Part shown: positions 1 to 10,545 of the stretch, piece after piece
How the letters are laid out: every line of letters begins with the position of its first letter
Position numbering within the stretch: the first letter of the stretch is position 1
From: Acanthosepion pharaonis
Taxonomy: Eukaryota; Mollusca; Cephalopoda; Sepiida; Sepiidae
DNA: 64,000 nucleotides
Reading direction: 5' to 3'
Assembly (NCBI GenBank): GCA_903632075.3
Contig: CAHIKZ030004724.1
Location: forward strand, 4,410,001 to 4,474,000
The notes under the pieces: generated by a model
Databases searched by the model: none
Seen by the model: only the letters and a program-made list of their open reading frames with translations
What the model was told of the DNA's origin: nothing
Made by a program: the position numbers and the translations under genes

Positions 1-742
1 ATTTCAGCTTAGAGCTAAATACATTCTTATTATTCAAAGTAGAGTCCAATAAAGTTATAAAAACCTCGGCGAATTCCAGTAAGATATCTTTAATCATTTT
101 TAAGATACAACGGTTCAAATCTTAATCTAACAATTTGACAAATTTGCTGTTACACGATTTGGACAATTTTTCTCCTACATCCGGTGATATAATACACCAC
201 GTGTATTTATATATTCTTTGTGATGTAACCTTTTGCTGTACTAGAGTTATCGCTCTTACACTGGCCACACCGGGCGCCTGTGTTATTACTCTGAGAATGG
301 CGGACTATTAGAAGATGTTCATAAAGCCGTAAGGTGAAAAGAATGAATCCGTAAAAGAATACAATAGTAAACGAAACAAAAAACATATAAATAAAAAATA
401 ATGAACACATTATTTAATATACGGAGTAGATTGTTCTTGGTCTAACGTCCGTCACTAGGGATATTTCGTTTTGTTCTATTTTTTACTCAGATATTACTCA
501 GTCTCAGTGGAAACAGGACGAGCAATAACTGAATATTAATAATAACTGAGTATTAATAAGTGAGTATAAATAATAAAAACAGAAAAGCCACGCTATCCTT
601 TGACAGGAAAAGTGCAAAGAGAACACTCGTAGATTAAATAAAGGATTCAATTCCAAATTCATTGAAGGTTAACTGGATTGACAGACATAAAGAAAGGATA
701 CAAAGTTATGTTAATAACAACAAAGATGGGGATATTACTTTG
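1..742. other. No recognisable feature
   Basis: AT-rich sequence. Short open frames occur on the minus strand (for example 207-410) but they show no known domain and no coding character. I see no repeat structure here. Confidence 0.5.
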
Positions 743-1086
743 AATAATTAATCTAAATAATGATAACTTTTCGTAACAAAAAATCCAGATAAAATGAATA
801 AACTAGTTTAAACAATAAAAGTAATGACAACCTACGGCCATATCACATTGAAACACCGGATCTCGTACGATCACTCGAAGTTAAGCAACATCGAGTCTGC
901 TCAGTATCTAGATGGGTGATAGCTTGGGAATACCGGGTGGTGTAATGGAAATTGGCGCTAGCTGAGTTCCACTTCTAATCGGGTTAGCAGCACTTGAATC
1001 ACTAAATTATTATTATCTCAAAGAAAATTCTCATAATCTACAAATATTTTCTGGCTTTAAATAACCTGCAAAAGGTTGATAAGCCG
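743..1086 (+). repeat. 5S rRNA-derived dispersed element, copy 1
   Basis: About 340 bp shared with an inverted copy at 10186-10527. Order on this strand: a ~88-bp leader (containing 'gataacttttcgtaacaaaa'), a 5S rRNA-like core (831-946), then a ~140-bp tail with 'gagttccacttct' and ending near 'aaaggttgataagcc'. Homology between the two copies extends well beyond the 5S part on both sides, so the mobile unit is larger than the 5S gene. A SINE3-type (5S-headed) SINE normally starts at the 5S sequence; here conserved sequence precedes it. No poly(A) tail or clear target-site duplication is visible. It could be a SINE with an added leader, or a 5S unit captured by another mobile element. The repeat relationship is seen directly; the mechanism is inferred. 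Confidence 0.75.
831..946 (+). pseudogene. 5S rRNA-like core (116 nt) in repeat
   Basis: Starts 'cctacggccatatcac' and includes 'aagttaagcaac', 'gatgggtgatagc' and 'tgggaataccgggtg', all signature segments of animal 5S rRNA in the right order and spacing; the usual length is about 120 nt. Box A/IE/box C internal promoter sequences (the TFIIIA/Pol III promoter) are largely recognisable but diverged. The 3' end is changed ('gtggtgtaatgg' in place of the usual 3' strand that pairs with the 5' end), so it is unlikely to give functional 5S rRNA. It is embedded in a dispersed repeat, which argues against a bona fide 5S gene. Confidence 0.8.
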
Positions 1087-1195
1087 TAAAAACAAATCAT
1101 TCAATTAATGATTAACAGTATCAACTAGTTGGATAAAGAAAGAAAATAAGTACATATGTTAATGATCATTTATTGTTTTTTTTAAGTAATTTTTA

Positions 1196-1375
1196 TATAG
1201 TCGCTTGAGTGATCTCTTATATGATCATTTCAATGATCTTTTATATGGTCATTTGCGTTATCGCTTGTATGGTCATTTGAGGGATCTCATATGGTCATTT
1301 GAGTAAACTCTTATATGGTCGTTTGAGTAAACTCTTATATGGTCATTTCAGTGAACTCTTATACGGTTGTTTGAT
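1196..1375. repeat. 26-bp minisatellite
   Basis: About 6-7 diverged tandem units of roughly 26 bp, of the form 'tatatggtcatttgagtaaa' followed by 'ctctta'. The last three units are the most alike. Confidence 0.8.
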
Positions 1376-1794
1376 CATCTAATACGAGTCGTATAATTCT
1401 ACCTGGCGGCGTAGTGGTGCTCAGAGAAAAATATAGATATAGAGCTGAATTTGAAAGTCCACTGTAGGTTAATCTTCGTAGCCTACTCGGTAAAATGATG
1501 ACACGGTAAGGGAGATTTCTAAGAATAAATGCGTTCAGATCATACTCGCAGCATTTTTCTTTATTTTTAATCCATTGAATAAGGACCAAGGTAAAAAAAA
1601 AAACAAGCAACAGAAAATAAATGAAAGAAATACAAGTCAAAATAAATTATAATGGCGGCGGGAGTTTGAGAGATTTATTATATTCCTCCTCTTCATATTT
1701 GGTGCCTTTAGACTCTCCTTTGAAGTGTAAGGCCACAGCATCACCACATTAGGTGTTGCTATAACAGTTTCTACAGCAAGTTTTTTTTTTTTTT
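1376..1794. other. No recognisable feature
   Basis: Contains a minus-strand open frame (1359-1640) with low-complexity hydrophobic content and no family resemblance. A poly(T) tract lies at about 1781-1796. Confidence 0.4.
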
Positions 1795-2005
1795 TTACGG
1801 GGTGGAACTGGCGGCCTTTCGTTCAAAAGGGTTGAATTCAAAGTTGGCCTTCTCTGGTTGCCAACCAAGGCCAGATAGTGTAGTCTGCGCTCTTATTTAA
1901 CCCATAGATAGGCCAATAAGAGATAGATTCATACCTTTTTCGAGGGTATTTGTGCGGAAGTGAAAGCAACGAACACAAACAGAATTTGAACTCCTTACGC
2001 AGATT
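1795..2005 (-). repeat. Dispersed repeat, related to 17.87-18.06 kb
   Basis: Aligns by eye in the same orientation with 17870-18065. Shared blocks include 'ttatttaa', 'tatttgtg..aagtga..gcaac' and 'gaatttgaa.tc'. In the other copy the block sits beside a relic of a LINE ORF end on the minus strand, so this may be LINE-associated sequence; strand is assigned on that basis. Divergence is high. Confidence 0.45.
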
Positions 2006-3740
2006 TCACTCTCTGCGCCATAATTGTTAATATTAAAAAGACACAGAGATACATGAAATATATACCAGCCATATTCTGTCAGTAATACCTACAATATTTC
2101 CTGACCACTGACAATCCTTTTCTTCCACATTTGCAATGCGCAGATCAGTTGCCGAAACATGCCATAAAGTATTCCAGGTCGACCTTTGCAGAATTCGTGT
2201 TTACTCAATGAATATTTTTCCCAGAGAAAATGATTAAAACAGAGTGAAGAAGTGGAAGAGTACCGGTAAAGTCAGTGGGCAGTGATTAGAAAAAATGAAA
2301 CTAAAATACAATGGAACTCGGCTGTGATCAGGACCACTCCCTTACCACGTAGAAGAAGACGGTAAATAATTTTATCTGAGTCTGAAGTACCTGATGTTTT
2401 ATGACTACAGAACAATAAAATCTAAGAAGTAAGATCTTAAAATCACTAACCAAAAATGAAATGAAATAGATAAATAAATTAAATTTTTCGGGAAGTTAAA
2501 AAGTTCTATTCACAGGCATATAAACAGTTACAATAAGATTTGAAGGTAGTTCCGATACGGACTGTGCAGGGTATAAGCTGCCATTAAAGAGAATATTTTC
2601 AAGCGACTCGTGGACGAGTTGCCAGCCGCGTATCGAGATGTAGCGACGGGCAGAGGAGAAGTAGAAGAGAGTCCTCGTTGGGAAGAGCTGATCTATTAGC
2701 CTGTTGTGTCAAGCGTAGCAGAAGTTGTTCCAAGTGTCACTTATCTCTCACCCTCGCCTTATTCTGTGTAAATTGAATCTCTGAATCAAATACATTGGAA
2801 AAAGTATCCCTCTTTCCATTTCTTTTATCTCTTTGTGAACATGCAACGGATCTTTCCCGGTTTTTGTGCACACCGATGCAAACAAGAAGTGAGACATCAT
2901 GGCCGCGGGGTGATTTGTCCGTTTGGTGAAAAGTTGAGAGGGATTCGGAATAAGTTTACAAAACCTTATCTATATATGTTGGATGAGAAATCTTTCCTTT
3001 TTTCTATTGTCACCCCCACCCCCTTAGTCTCTCTCACCACGATTAGGCGCTGAAATAGCAGTCAAAATATGACACTTACTAAAAAATCAAAAGATTATAT
3101 ATTATTATTTAACTTTAAATTTATGAATGCATTCTAGTGGAACTCGGCTAATTTCTTTTTCGTCTTGTTCTTTTCACGTTTCGGAAGTCTCTCCATATTT
3201 AAGGATTATTCCTTTCTGGTGGGAAAAGCGATGCCGGTTTATAAGGCTAGATTTCAAATCTCATAACATTAACAATGATTCAACTCTATGACCAGCCACT
3301 GGGAGATTCATTCAAAAATCTATATAGATTTTATCCTTCTAAAATCTGTAATTCCCAAGATGCAACCAACATGTCTCTGCCACTTGTTTTTCAATGCAAC
3401 GATAAAAAGTAAAAGAACAGATATTGTGCTTTGATCTTAGACAATGACAAATAAAAAATATTTATAAAGTACTTAAAATGCAAAAATGGACCTGCCTCCA
3501 ATCTGAGATATTTATTCAACAAATTTATCCTAGTAAGGCACAATGCCACAAGTGTCGAGCACTCAGTGAAGATCGTACTCATTTTACTAGCAAACGTGTA
3601 CGCGACACGAGCTTGATAGTTATTGTCTATGTATTTCCCAGCGGCACCAGTGATTAATATTCAGGATCAGGTAAAAGCTATAATTCCATATGCTGATTTT
3701 AAAGTCAGGCTCTCCTCCAGTTGCAAGACGACTGCAGCAA
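2006..3740. other. No supported gene
   Basis: Mostly AT-rich. A stretch at about 2590-2760 is richer in G+C and CpG but has no convincing open frame. The 72-codon open frame at 2835-3053 has no recognisable domain. The word 'gtggaactcggct', also present in the 5S-element tail, occurs at about 3138, and a shorter match occurs at about 2311. Confidence 0.4.
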
Positions 3741-3778
3741 TCTCTCTCTCTCTCTCTCCCCCCTCTCTCTCTCTCTCT
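3741..3778. repeat. (CT)n microsatellite
   Basis: Nearly uninterrupted CT dinucleotides with a short C-run in the middle. Confidence 0.95.
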
Positions 3779-4064
3779 GCCAGAACAAGCAAAGCTTAGT
3801 AAATACTATACTTTCAAAGACACTCAAAGAATGGCTTCTCCATTTCAGTTGCTGCTTGGTTCGTTCTCTCTGTTTTTAGCATTTAATCAACTGTCATCTA
3901 AAATTAAATTAACTAAAACTAAAGAAATTTCGATTGATACACAAAGCTGTAAACCGGGCAACGCTGAATATCATTACCACTAAATATAGAGCATATTTGA
4001 CTGCAGAAATAAATTAAAAGTATCGGGTGCGTGTGTTTTTCTTCATGGATAACAAACTTAAATA

Positions 4065-4334
4065 TATGTGCGTGAGTGTGCGCATGCGCGCGTATGTTAA
4101 TAACTCGTTATGCGCATGTGTGTAGGCCATATTATTATCAATATGTTTGTAAGTTCAGTTCATCCCTGTACAAAAAGAAAAAGTGAAAATAAAACAAAAC
4201 TTGTGGCGGCGTTTGTCCCATTTCATTTCGTAAGGAATTATTTTAAAACAAATTTTATTTAATGCAATCAAATATGCGCGGTTTTGTGTGTGTGTGCATG
4301 CTTGCGCGTGTGTGTATGTGTGGGTGGGTGTGTC
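4065..4334. repeat. Alternating purine-pyrimidine (GT/GC)-rich tracts
   Basis: Two clusters of GT/GC/AT alternation, at about 4065-4125 ('gcgcatgcgcgcgtatg') and 4281-4334 ('gtgtgtgtgtgcatgc'). Such alternation is compatible with Z-DNA formation (inference). No gene. Confidence 0.6.
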
Positions 4335-4761
4335 TATACGCTTATCTCTCACATATTCTTGTGAACTACATGTACCTATGGGAGTTCACTCATCTTAAAC
4401 ATCTGCCTAAGAGGCTACAAAAGAACGGTCTATTTTGCGAAGAATCGTGATTAGTTGTTTCTGAAGTTTTGAGATGAGATATTTCCGTTATTATTTGCAT
4501 ATTTGAATCAATTTATTTATTTATTTTTTTTTTCTTTTCTTTTGATATAAAAACAACATTTCAGCCAAAACGCTGTTAGTGTTATCAATAAATTAATGAT
4601 TGGTCGTTTTTATCGACATGGATAAAGAAAATGTTATCCTACCAGATAATTATTTTGTTATTCCAACATTACGAAAAAAAGTTAAAAAAAACCCCAACAG
4701 ATTTTGTATGTGTGTGCGAATGCGCATGCGTGATTTGTGAATGGGGTTTTCTTTTCATTCA

Positions 4762-4768
<7 letters not shown>

Positions 4769-4800
<32 letters not shown>
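4769..4800. repeat. (CT)n microsatellite
   Basis: Follows a run of C; pure CT dinucleotides. Confidence 0.95.
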
Positions 4801-4801
<1 letters not shown>

Positions 4802-5308
4802 AAGAAAGTAGCTCCTAAAGTGAGGAAAATGCGAATGAAACAACATTGATTAAATTCGACGTTGGGGTCAGGGTAGCCTGAAACTGGCAAGTTTTGTGAT
4901 GGGAGGGAATAGAAGATGCAGCGGGCAGAGGAGTGGGACTGAGAAATTAGGGTGTGGTAGTAAATGGTAAGAAGATGAAGATTTCATCAAAACAGCCATT
5001 GTCAGGATAGATGCGCGATGAACGTTTTTCGATCCCTCCATTTTTTTAGGTATTATTTTGCAGAATAAGTTGAGGAGAGTGCGAACATATCTTTCACAAG
5101 CAATCTTTGCAACCTGTTCTTTCATGTACTTGTAAAATATGCAGTAGATAAATATCAACACTGTCATACTGTTTGAAAGAAAATCAAGAGAAAAAGACAA
5201 TGTATGCATGTATGTGTGTGAGTGTGTATGAAAGAGAGAGACGGAGAGAGAAAGAGAGAGGAACAAAAACAAAGAAAATGTGTTTAAAATAAAAGGAGTA
5301 GACATAAC

Positions 5309-5377
<69 letters not shown>

Positions 5378-5401
5378 GAAATGATTTATAATAAAGAGAT
5401 T

Positions 5402-5450
<49 letters not shown>
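5309..5450. repeat. (GATA)n microsatellite, two blocks
   Basis: GATA tetranucleotides at about 5309-5374 and 5402-5450, separated by about 27 bp of unique sequence. Open frames across it on the minus strand (SIYL repeats) are artefacts of the tetranucleotide. Confidence 0.95.
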
Positions 5451-6015
5451 TCTGCAGCACTGGGAAACTTTAATCAACTGTGAAGAGGAATGGACAATGA
5501 GCGAGAGAGAAATGTATGTGAAAAAAGTCTGTGCTCTTGAGAGAAAAGTTTATAAAATGAGTGAGAAAATAGTTAGAAGAAAGAGAATACGAGACAGAGA
5601 GAGGAGGAGGAGAGAAATAAACAGACAGACAGACATTATGTATTATAAAAAAAAAGACAGGCTGAGCGAAGGTATGAAGAAAATGGTGATTGCGTGTGAG
5701 TGGTAAGAAATCGAATGTGAAAACGGGAGAAAGAAAATGTCTGTCACTAAGAGAAAGAGCAGGTTGCCTCTGCATATGTCTCTCCCTCCCCCATCTCTCT
5801 CTGTGGTGTAATTTGTGATGAATTTTCTCCGAAGAGGCATCCTTTGATTAGTTTTTGGCGATTGGATTATTTATTCTCTATTCTAAAAATATACCAATGC
5901 TCTACTTAATGACATTACGCCCGTATACTCAGTTCAATTTGTGTGTTCAGAAATCTCTGTTTCTAAATGCACTTACATTGTATGTATATAAAAGGCATCG
6001 AGATAAATAGGTAAT

Positions 6016-6053
<38 letters not shown>

Positions 6054-6122
6054 GGATGAAGGTATGGAAACAGGGAGAGAAAGAGAGATACAGAAAGAGA
6101 GAGAGGGAGAGAGAGAGAGAGA
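6016..6122. repeat. (GATA)n plus (GA)n microsatellite
   Basis: GATA repeats at about 6016-6053 followed by GA-rich sequence to 6122. Confidence 0.9.
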
Positions 6123-7168
6123 GACTGGAAACTGGTGGTAGCTTTTCATCTGCAAACAAATATGGTTGGCAGTTTTTGAGCCAATCGCTTTTGTCCTGAC
6201 AAGGCAATGGCGCGCTGATTGCACATTCGAAACGCTAATCAAGAGCGTATTCTTCCATCGTAGATCTGGTGTCGCTAAGAAGCATGCACGTGTACACACC
6301 CACACCTACTCATCCATGCTGTAAGTGCTCAAGTGCGCGTGCACAAAGACACAAGCATACATCCATGAGCAGGAGGAGTTCTGTAATCATTCTTCTTCTT
6401 CTTCGTATAAAAAGTACATCAAGTCGTAAGAGTCGAGGCTCATAAGGTAAAGGCGTTAGTTATTTAAGATTCTTCACTGATAGGAATATGTTTTACGATC
6501 AAATCATGCAGAAATCAGTGCTTTTAATGTTAATATCAGACATTGAAAAATGTCAAAGTTGATCTGAATTTTGATAGACGACCAGTTTGCGACAGACAAA
6601 ACAGAATTTAATAAGCAAAAACATGTTTATTTACTCTTATGAGTAGGCTCCCCGATAAGACTTTTAGTAAATTTGGGTGTATGTGTAAAATCTACGATAC
6701 TTAATTATATGTATCTTTGTAAAATCTCTCAAGTGTGTGTGTGTGGGGGGGGACTGTATGAGGGCAGGCGATAAGTCAGAATTTAGCACAGAGCTACAAT
6801 CATGAGCACTCTGGGAAAATCGCACCCAGTGCTCTATTAATTGTCTCCTAGACGAGACTGCTGACTCTCTACGGCTGTCATCCTAGTTTTAGAACTGTTG
6901 ATTGAGTTTTCAAATTTGACCGCAAGGAAGCATCGGCCATATATTCATTAAAATGCTAAAACATCCGGTTTCTGGCCTTTTGATGGGAAGCCTAACAAGA
7001 AACCAATGTACACTTCCAGAAGTTCCGACCTCTTTGACGCTCTTTGAGGAGTAGAAGTAGCCGGACAATTTTGTCTTTATCTACACGTACATGAGAGACA
7101 TCTTCACATTAAATTTGATCTTGCGCCATATTTGTCCTCGTGAGAAAAACGAATAAATAAATAATAAT
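6123..7168. other. No recognisable feature
   Basis: Unique-looking AT-rich sequence with a short (GT)n/G-run at about 6734-6751. A TAA-rich tract at about 7153-7168 immediately precedes the first retrotransposon copy. Confidence 0.4.
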
Positions 7169-7430
7169 CATTCGATAAACTCATTGAAAGGATTCCTAGC
7201 AACTCATGCCTTAAGGAAATACAAAAAATTGTTATCAAAAGTACAGCTTACATCCTACGGAAGGTTTGTCTATGTCAAATGTATATGTGCTTGTAGATTT
7301 GTTTTTTTAGATAAATATGCAGTGAAAAATATCATGATGCCATTTCTGATCTTAGGTCTTTGATTGGGACCCGGAAAATCAGTATGTAGCAGAAATCGAA
7401 GGAAATAATAATGATGATAATAATAATACA
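7169..7430 (+). mobile_element. RLE-type LINE, 3' fragment, copy A
   Basis: Encodes only the last ~35 residues of the element's ORF (CLKEIQKIV..STA.ILRK in the plus direction), then the 3' UTR ('atcatgatgccatttctgat') and a TAA-type tail at about 7408-7430. The 5' end abuts a TAA-rich tract at 7153-7168. It is the first of four head-to-tail copies. Confidence 0.75.
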
Positions 7431-8205
7431 GCAGTCCCTGCAGATTGTAATGTATCTTTGAAGATCTTCAAAAGAACTATCAAAATACAATGATCTTGAA
7501 ATCAAAAAAGTGGCACATGAGGACGTCCATAATTTTAATTGTAGTTGAAGCCATCGAATTGACTGGAAAAGGTAAGATAGACCAGAGGTTCCTAAACAAT
7601 TTTGTGCCATGCCTCACTTTGGTATTTCTAAAATTCTGGTGTTCCCCTGTAACATTTAATTCTTGCATGTATGCCAATTACATATGTACATACATACACA
7701 CAAAATATTTTTATGTATGCATACTGTATATGCATCGTATATATATAAACATCCATTAACACTCTCACTCAGGCTCACTAGAAAGCAATCCACTATTAAT
7801 AACTCATTCTCGAATTGTCCCCTTTATTCTGTTGGTATAGTAAACCAAAAGGTGCACATACTACGCATGTCCCACCAAAATATTACCATGACCTACCGGT
7901 GGGGCATGCGTCCCACTTTGGGAATCATTGCGATAAACTCATTGAAGAGATTCCTGGAAACCCAAGCCTTAAAGAAATAGAAAAAAATGTACTCACAAGT
8001 ACAGCTCAAACATTACGAAGAGCTTTATCTATGTAAAATGTGTGTGCTCTTAGTTTTTACTTTTTTTTTTTTTTGTTTTTTTTTTTAAATAAAAGGATCA
8101 GTGAAAAATGTCATGAAGCTATTTCTGTCATTAGGTCTCTGGTTGGGATCCGGAAGGAAATGTGTATACAACAAAAATCAAAGATAATAATAATATTGTT
8201 ATTAA
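7431..8205 (+). mobile_element. RLE-type LINE, 3' fragment, copy B (interrupted)
   Basis: Begins in the endonuclease region (AVPADCNVSLKIF at about 7434-7470), has frameshifts and stops, and is interrupted by a 348-bp hAT-like MITE at 7583-7930. It resumes with the ORF end (IPGNPSLKEIEK...STAQTLRRALSM, to about 8036), a poly(T)-rich 3' UTR, and a TAA tail at about 8183-8205. Confidence 0.75.
7583..7930. mobile_element. hAT-like non-autonomous MITE
   Basis: A 348-bp insertion that splits retrotransposon copy B exactly where copies C and D are continuous. The ends are imperfect terminal inverted repeats: 'cagaggttcctaaac' on the left, and 'caatgattcccaaag' as the reverse complement of the right end. 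Flanking octamers 'agatagac' (7575-7582) and 'cgataaac' (7931-7938) agree at 6 of 8 positions, as expected of a diverged 8-bp hAT target-site duplication. There is no transposase inside. The superfamily assignment rests on end sequence and duplication length and is inference. Confidence 0.6.
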
Positions 8206-8628
8206 AGACCACAAACAAAAAAAAAAGTGCCTCCTTATTGATATGGCAGTCCCTGCTGACTGCAATGTATCTTTGAAGATATTCAAAAAGCTGTCAAAAT
8301 ACAAGGACCTTGAAATAGAAATCTCGAAAATGTGGCATATGGGAACATCAACAATCCCTGTTGTAGTTGGAGCCCTAGGCCTTGGTTGGAAAAGATTGCA
8401 GAAGACTAATTGAGGGGATTCCTGGAAGTCCATGCCTCAAGGAGATACAAAAAATTGTTCTGACAAGTACAGCCCACACTTTACGAAGGGCTTTATCTAT
8501 GTATTTTTTTTTTTTTTTTTTTTTGTCAGTGGAAAGTGTCATGATGCCATTTCTAACCTTAGGTCCCTGGGCGGGACCCTGAAAGAAATGTGTAAACGCC
8601 AGAAATCAAAGAAAAAAAAATAATAATA
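8206..8628 (+). mobile_element. RLE-type LINE, 3' fragment, copy C
   Basis: Starts in the endonuclease domain (KDHKQKKKCLLIDMAVPADC), continues through KLSKYKDLEIEISKMWHMG and the C-terminal STAHTLRRALSM, then a poly(T) tract, 3' UTR ('gtcatgatgccatttctaac') and a TAA tail at 8617-8630. There is a stop in the middle (about 8410). The coding part is the best preserved of the four copies over the shared region. Confidence 0.8.
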
Positions 8629-9582
8629 ATTGGATGCAGAAATACAAGTAAAGCCCAATACACCGATTGAAGCTGCAAAATACATAAAAAAGAAAGCAAA
8701 AACAAATGCAACCGACCAGATACAGAAACAATGGCAAGATAAACCGCTTCATGGCCAACACTCTGCCCGTACCAAACAAGCTGATGTAGACAAGCCCCGT
8801 GCCCATCAGTGGCTACGTAGTGCAGGGTTGAAAGCTGAAACGAAAGGTTTTATCCTTGCTGCACAGGATCAGTGCTTGTTAATCAGAAATTATCAAGCAC
8901 ACATACTAAAATATAGTGTTACCCCCAAATGCAGGTTCTGTGATAATTACCCAGAAACAATCGATCAACTTGTATCAGGTTTCACGGTATTGGCACCCAC
9001 TGAATATAAAACCCAGCATGAAAGAGTTGGCCAATATCTGCACTGGAAAATCTTAACTTCTACGGGAAGGAAACTGAAAGAAAGGGGTACGAACACCACC
9101 CAGACCCGGTTACGGAGATAGGATCTGTTACAATTTTATGGGACTACACAATACACACAGACAGAACAGTCAAAGCTAATCGCCCAGGTATCATGATCAA
9201 AGACCATAAAAACAGAATGTGCTTTCTTATTGACATGACCGTCCCTGCAGATTGTAATGCATCTTTGAAGATTTTTAAAATATTATCAAAATACAAGGAG
9301 GTTGAATTGGAAATTTCCAAAATGTACTACATGAAGATATGAATAATTTCAGTCGTAACTCGGACCCTGGGTTTGATTGGAAAAGTTTCTGATATACTTG
9401 TTGAAGGGATCCATGACAGCCTATGTCTTGAGAAAATACCAAAAATTGTTCTTATAAGTACAGCTCACATCCTACGAAAGGCTCTATCTTTATAAAATGT
9501 GTATGCATTTTAAGTTTTTTTAGAAATGTGGATACAATAGAAACTCAAAGAAAATAATAATTCTAATAATAATAATAATAAC
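8629..9582 (+). mobile_element. RLE-type LINE, 3' fragment, copy D (longest)
   Basis: About 0.95 kb of the 3' part of a non-LTR retrotransposon of the R2/R4/NeSL/Hero group (those with a PD-(D/E)XK restriction-like endonuclease). It starts directly at the TAA tail of copy C and ends in its own TAA tail (about 9552-9582). The R4-clade element Dong is known to insert into TAA repeats, which fits the arrangement of the four copies. The coding remains are described separately. Confidence 0.8.
8630..9497 (+). pseudogene. RLE-type LINE ORF, C-terminal part, decayed
   Basis: Residues 1-163 are open (8630-9121): a segment with WLRSAGLKAETKGFILAAQD, then a zinc-knuckle region CRFCDNYPETIDQLVSGF. In this family that knuckle is normally CxxC...H...C; here the His is replaced by Gln and the last Cys by Phe. 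After the stop at 9119-9121 a second frame continues with VTILWDYTIHTDRTVKANRP, then IMIKDHKN and FLIDMTVPADC, which is the restriction-like endonuclease. The conserved RPD motif reads RPG, so a catalytic Asp is lost. A stop at about 9340 precedes more C-terminal sequence (STAHILRKALSL). It is therefore a dead copy. The family assignment rests on motif recall and was not searched. Confidence 0.75.
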
Positions 9583-10054
9583 CGTGATAATTTTACAGTT
9601 TTCTTTGCGGTTTTCCTTGCGAATTCTACGTCTATAAAATGTCCATGGAAATTCCCGTATTACATCGTTAAATATTTGACATTAACAGTTTTAAGTAAAT
9701 ATTTCAATAAAAATCCTATGAATTCAGGTCATTATTAAAAGAAGTAAGAGGGTACAAATGAAAAGATTAATAATTGACATATTTTTCGATTTCACTAAAG
9801 CAGACACTAAACACATGAGAGCATTATCGCTTCAATCTTCTCTTTTTTATGGGTTTCGTTTTTTTTTCACTGAAACTAAACAGCGTCTCTGATATGTCTT
9901 TTCCGTTTTTCCACGCGATCAAAATGGACTAGTCCATTATTTATGAGATATTGACAGGACTTAATGGTTGTGCTAAGGAACGATGAAAGAAACAGAATTA
10001 GATGATAATAATAATTTGCCTTCCTTGACAATATTTTCCTGTTGAAAAGTGAAA
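9583..10054. other. No recognisable feature
   Basis: AT-rich, with T-runs at about 9858-9867. No coding or repeat signal seen. Confidence 0.4.
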
Positions 10055-10176
10055 ACTGAAATGGGTAAATGCATTACCGAAAGCACACGGAAAAAAACAA
10101 CATTTGGACAGTTTTTGTATGATTTATCTACTGAAAAGAAAAAAAATTACAAGATCACATGAGAAATTATATAAAA
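10055..10176 (+). repeat. Direct repeat left of 5S-derived element
   Basis: Matches 10546-10651 in the same orientation ('acaacatttggacagttttt', 'cacatgaga.attatataaa'). Together they bracket the 5S-derived element. Confidence 0.8.
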
Positions 10177-10185
10177 TACTTTTCA

Positions 10186-10527
10186 TGGCTTATCAACCTT
10201 TTGCGGGTTATTTAAAGCAAGAAAATATTTTTAGATTATGAGAATTTTTTAGATAATAATGATTCAGTGATACATGTGCTGCTCACCCGACTAGAAGTGG
10301 AACTCGGCTAGCGCCAATTTCCATTACACCATCCGGTATTCCCAAGCTATTACCCATCTAGATACTTACCAGACTCGACGTTGCTTAACTTCGGTGATTG
10401 TACGAGATCCGGTGTTTTTCAATGTGATACGGCCGTAGGCTGTCATTATTGTTATTGTTTAAACTGGTTTATTCATTCTATCTGGATTTTTGTTACGAAA
10501 AGTTATCATTATTTACATTAATTATTC
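10186..10527 (-). repeat. 5S rRNA-derived dispersed element, copy 2 (inverted)
   Basis: Reverse-complement counterpart of 743-1086, about 9.4 kb away. All three parts are kept: tail, 5S core (10323-10440) and leader with 'gttacgaaaagttatcat'. It looks somewhat closer to canonical 5S rRNA than copy 1. It is flanked by ~110-bp direct repeats, far longer than a SINE target-site duplication. Confidence 0.75.
10323..10440 (-). pseudogene. 5S rRNA-like core (118 nt) in repeat
   Basis: The reverse strand reads 'gcctacggccgtatcacatt', then 'gaagttaagcaacgtcgagt', 'atgggtaatagcttgggaat' and 'accggatggtgtaat'. These are animal 5S rRNA segments in order. It is part of a dispersed repeat and has substitutions in conserved stems, so it is called a pseudogene. 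Confidence 0.8.
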
Positions 10528-10545
10528 GGACAAATATATTTCAAC

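Noticed and set aside
831..946. Functional 5S rRNA gene
   Set aside because: The 3' strand of the terminal stem is changed and the segment belongs to a dispersed repeat.
2835..3053. 72-codon frame preceded by GC-richer sequence
   Set aside because: No domain and no support for transcription; the GC-richer part itself has no frame.
4868..5305. 145-codon minus-strand frame with a signal-peptide-like Leu/Ser run
   Set aside because: The hydrophobic run derives from a GA/CT-rich low-complexity tract.
5184..5477. 97-codon minus-strand open frame rich in SIYL
   Set aside because: It is the translation of (GATA)n; no real protein.
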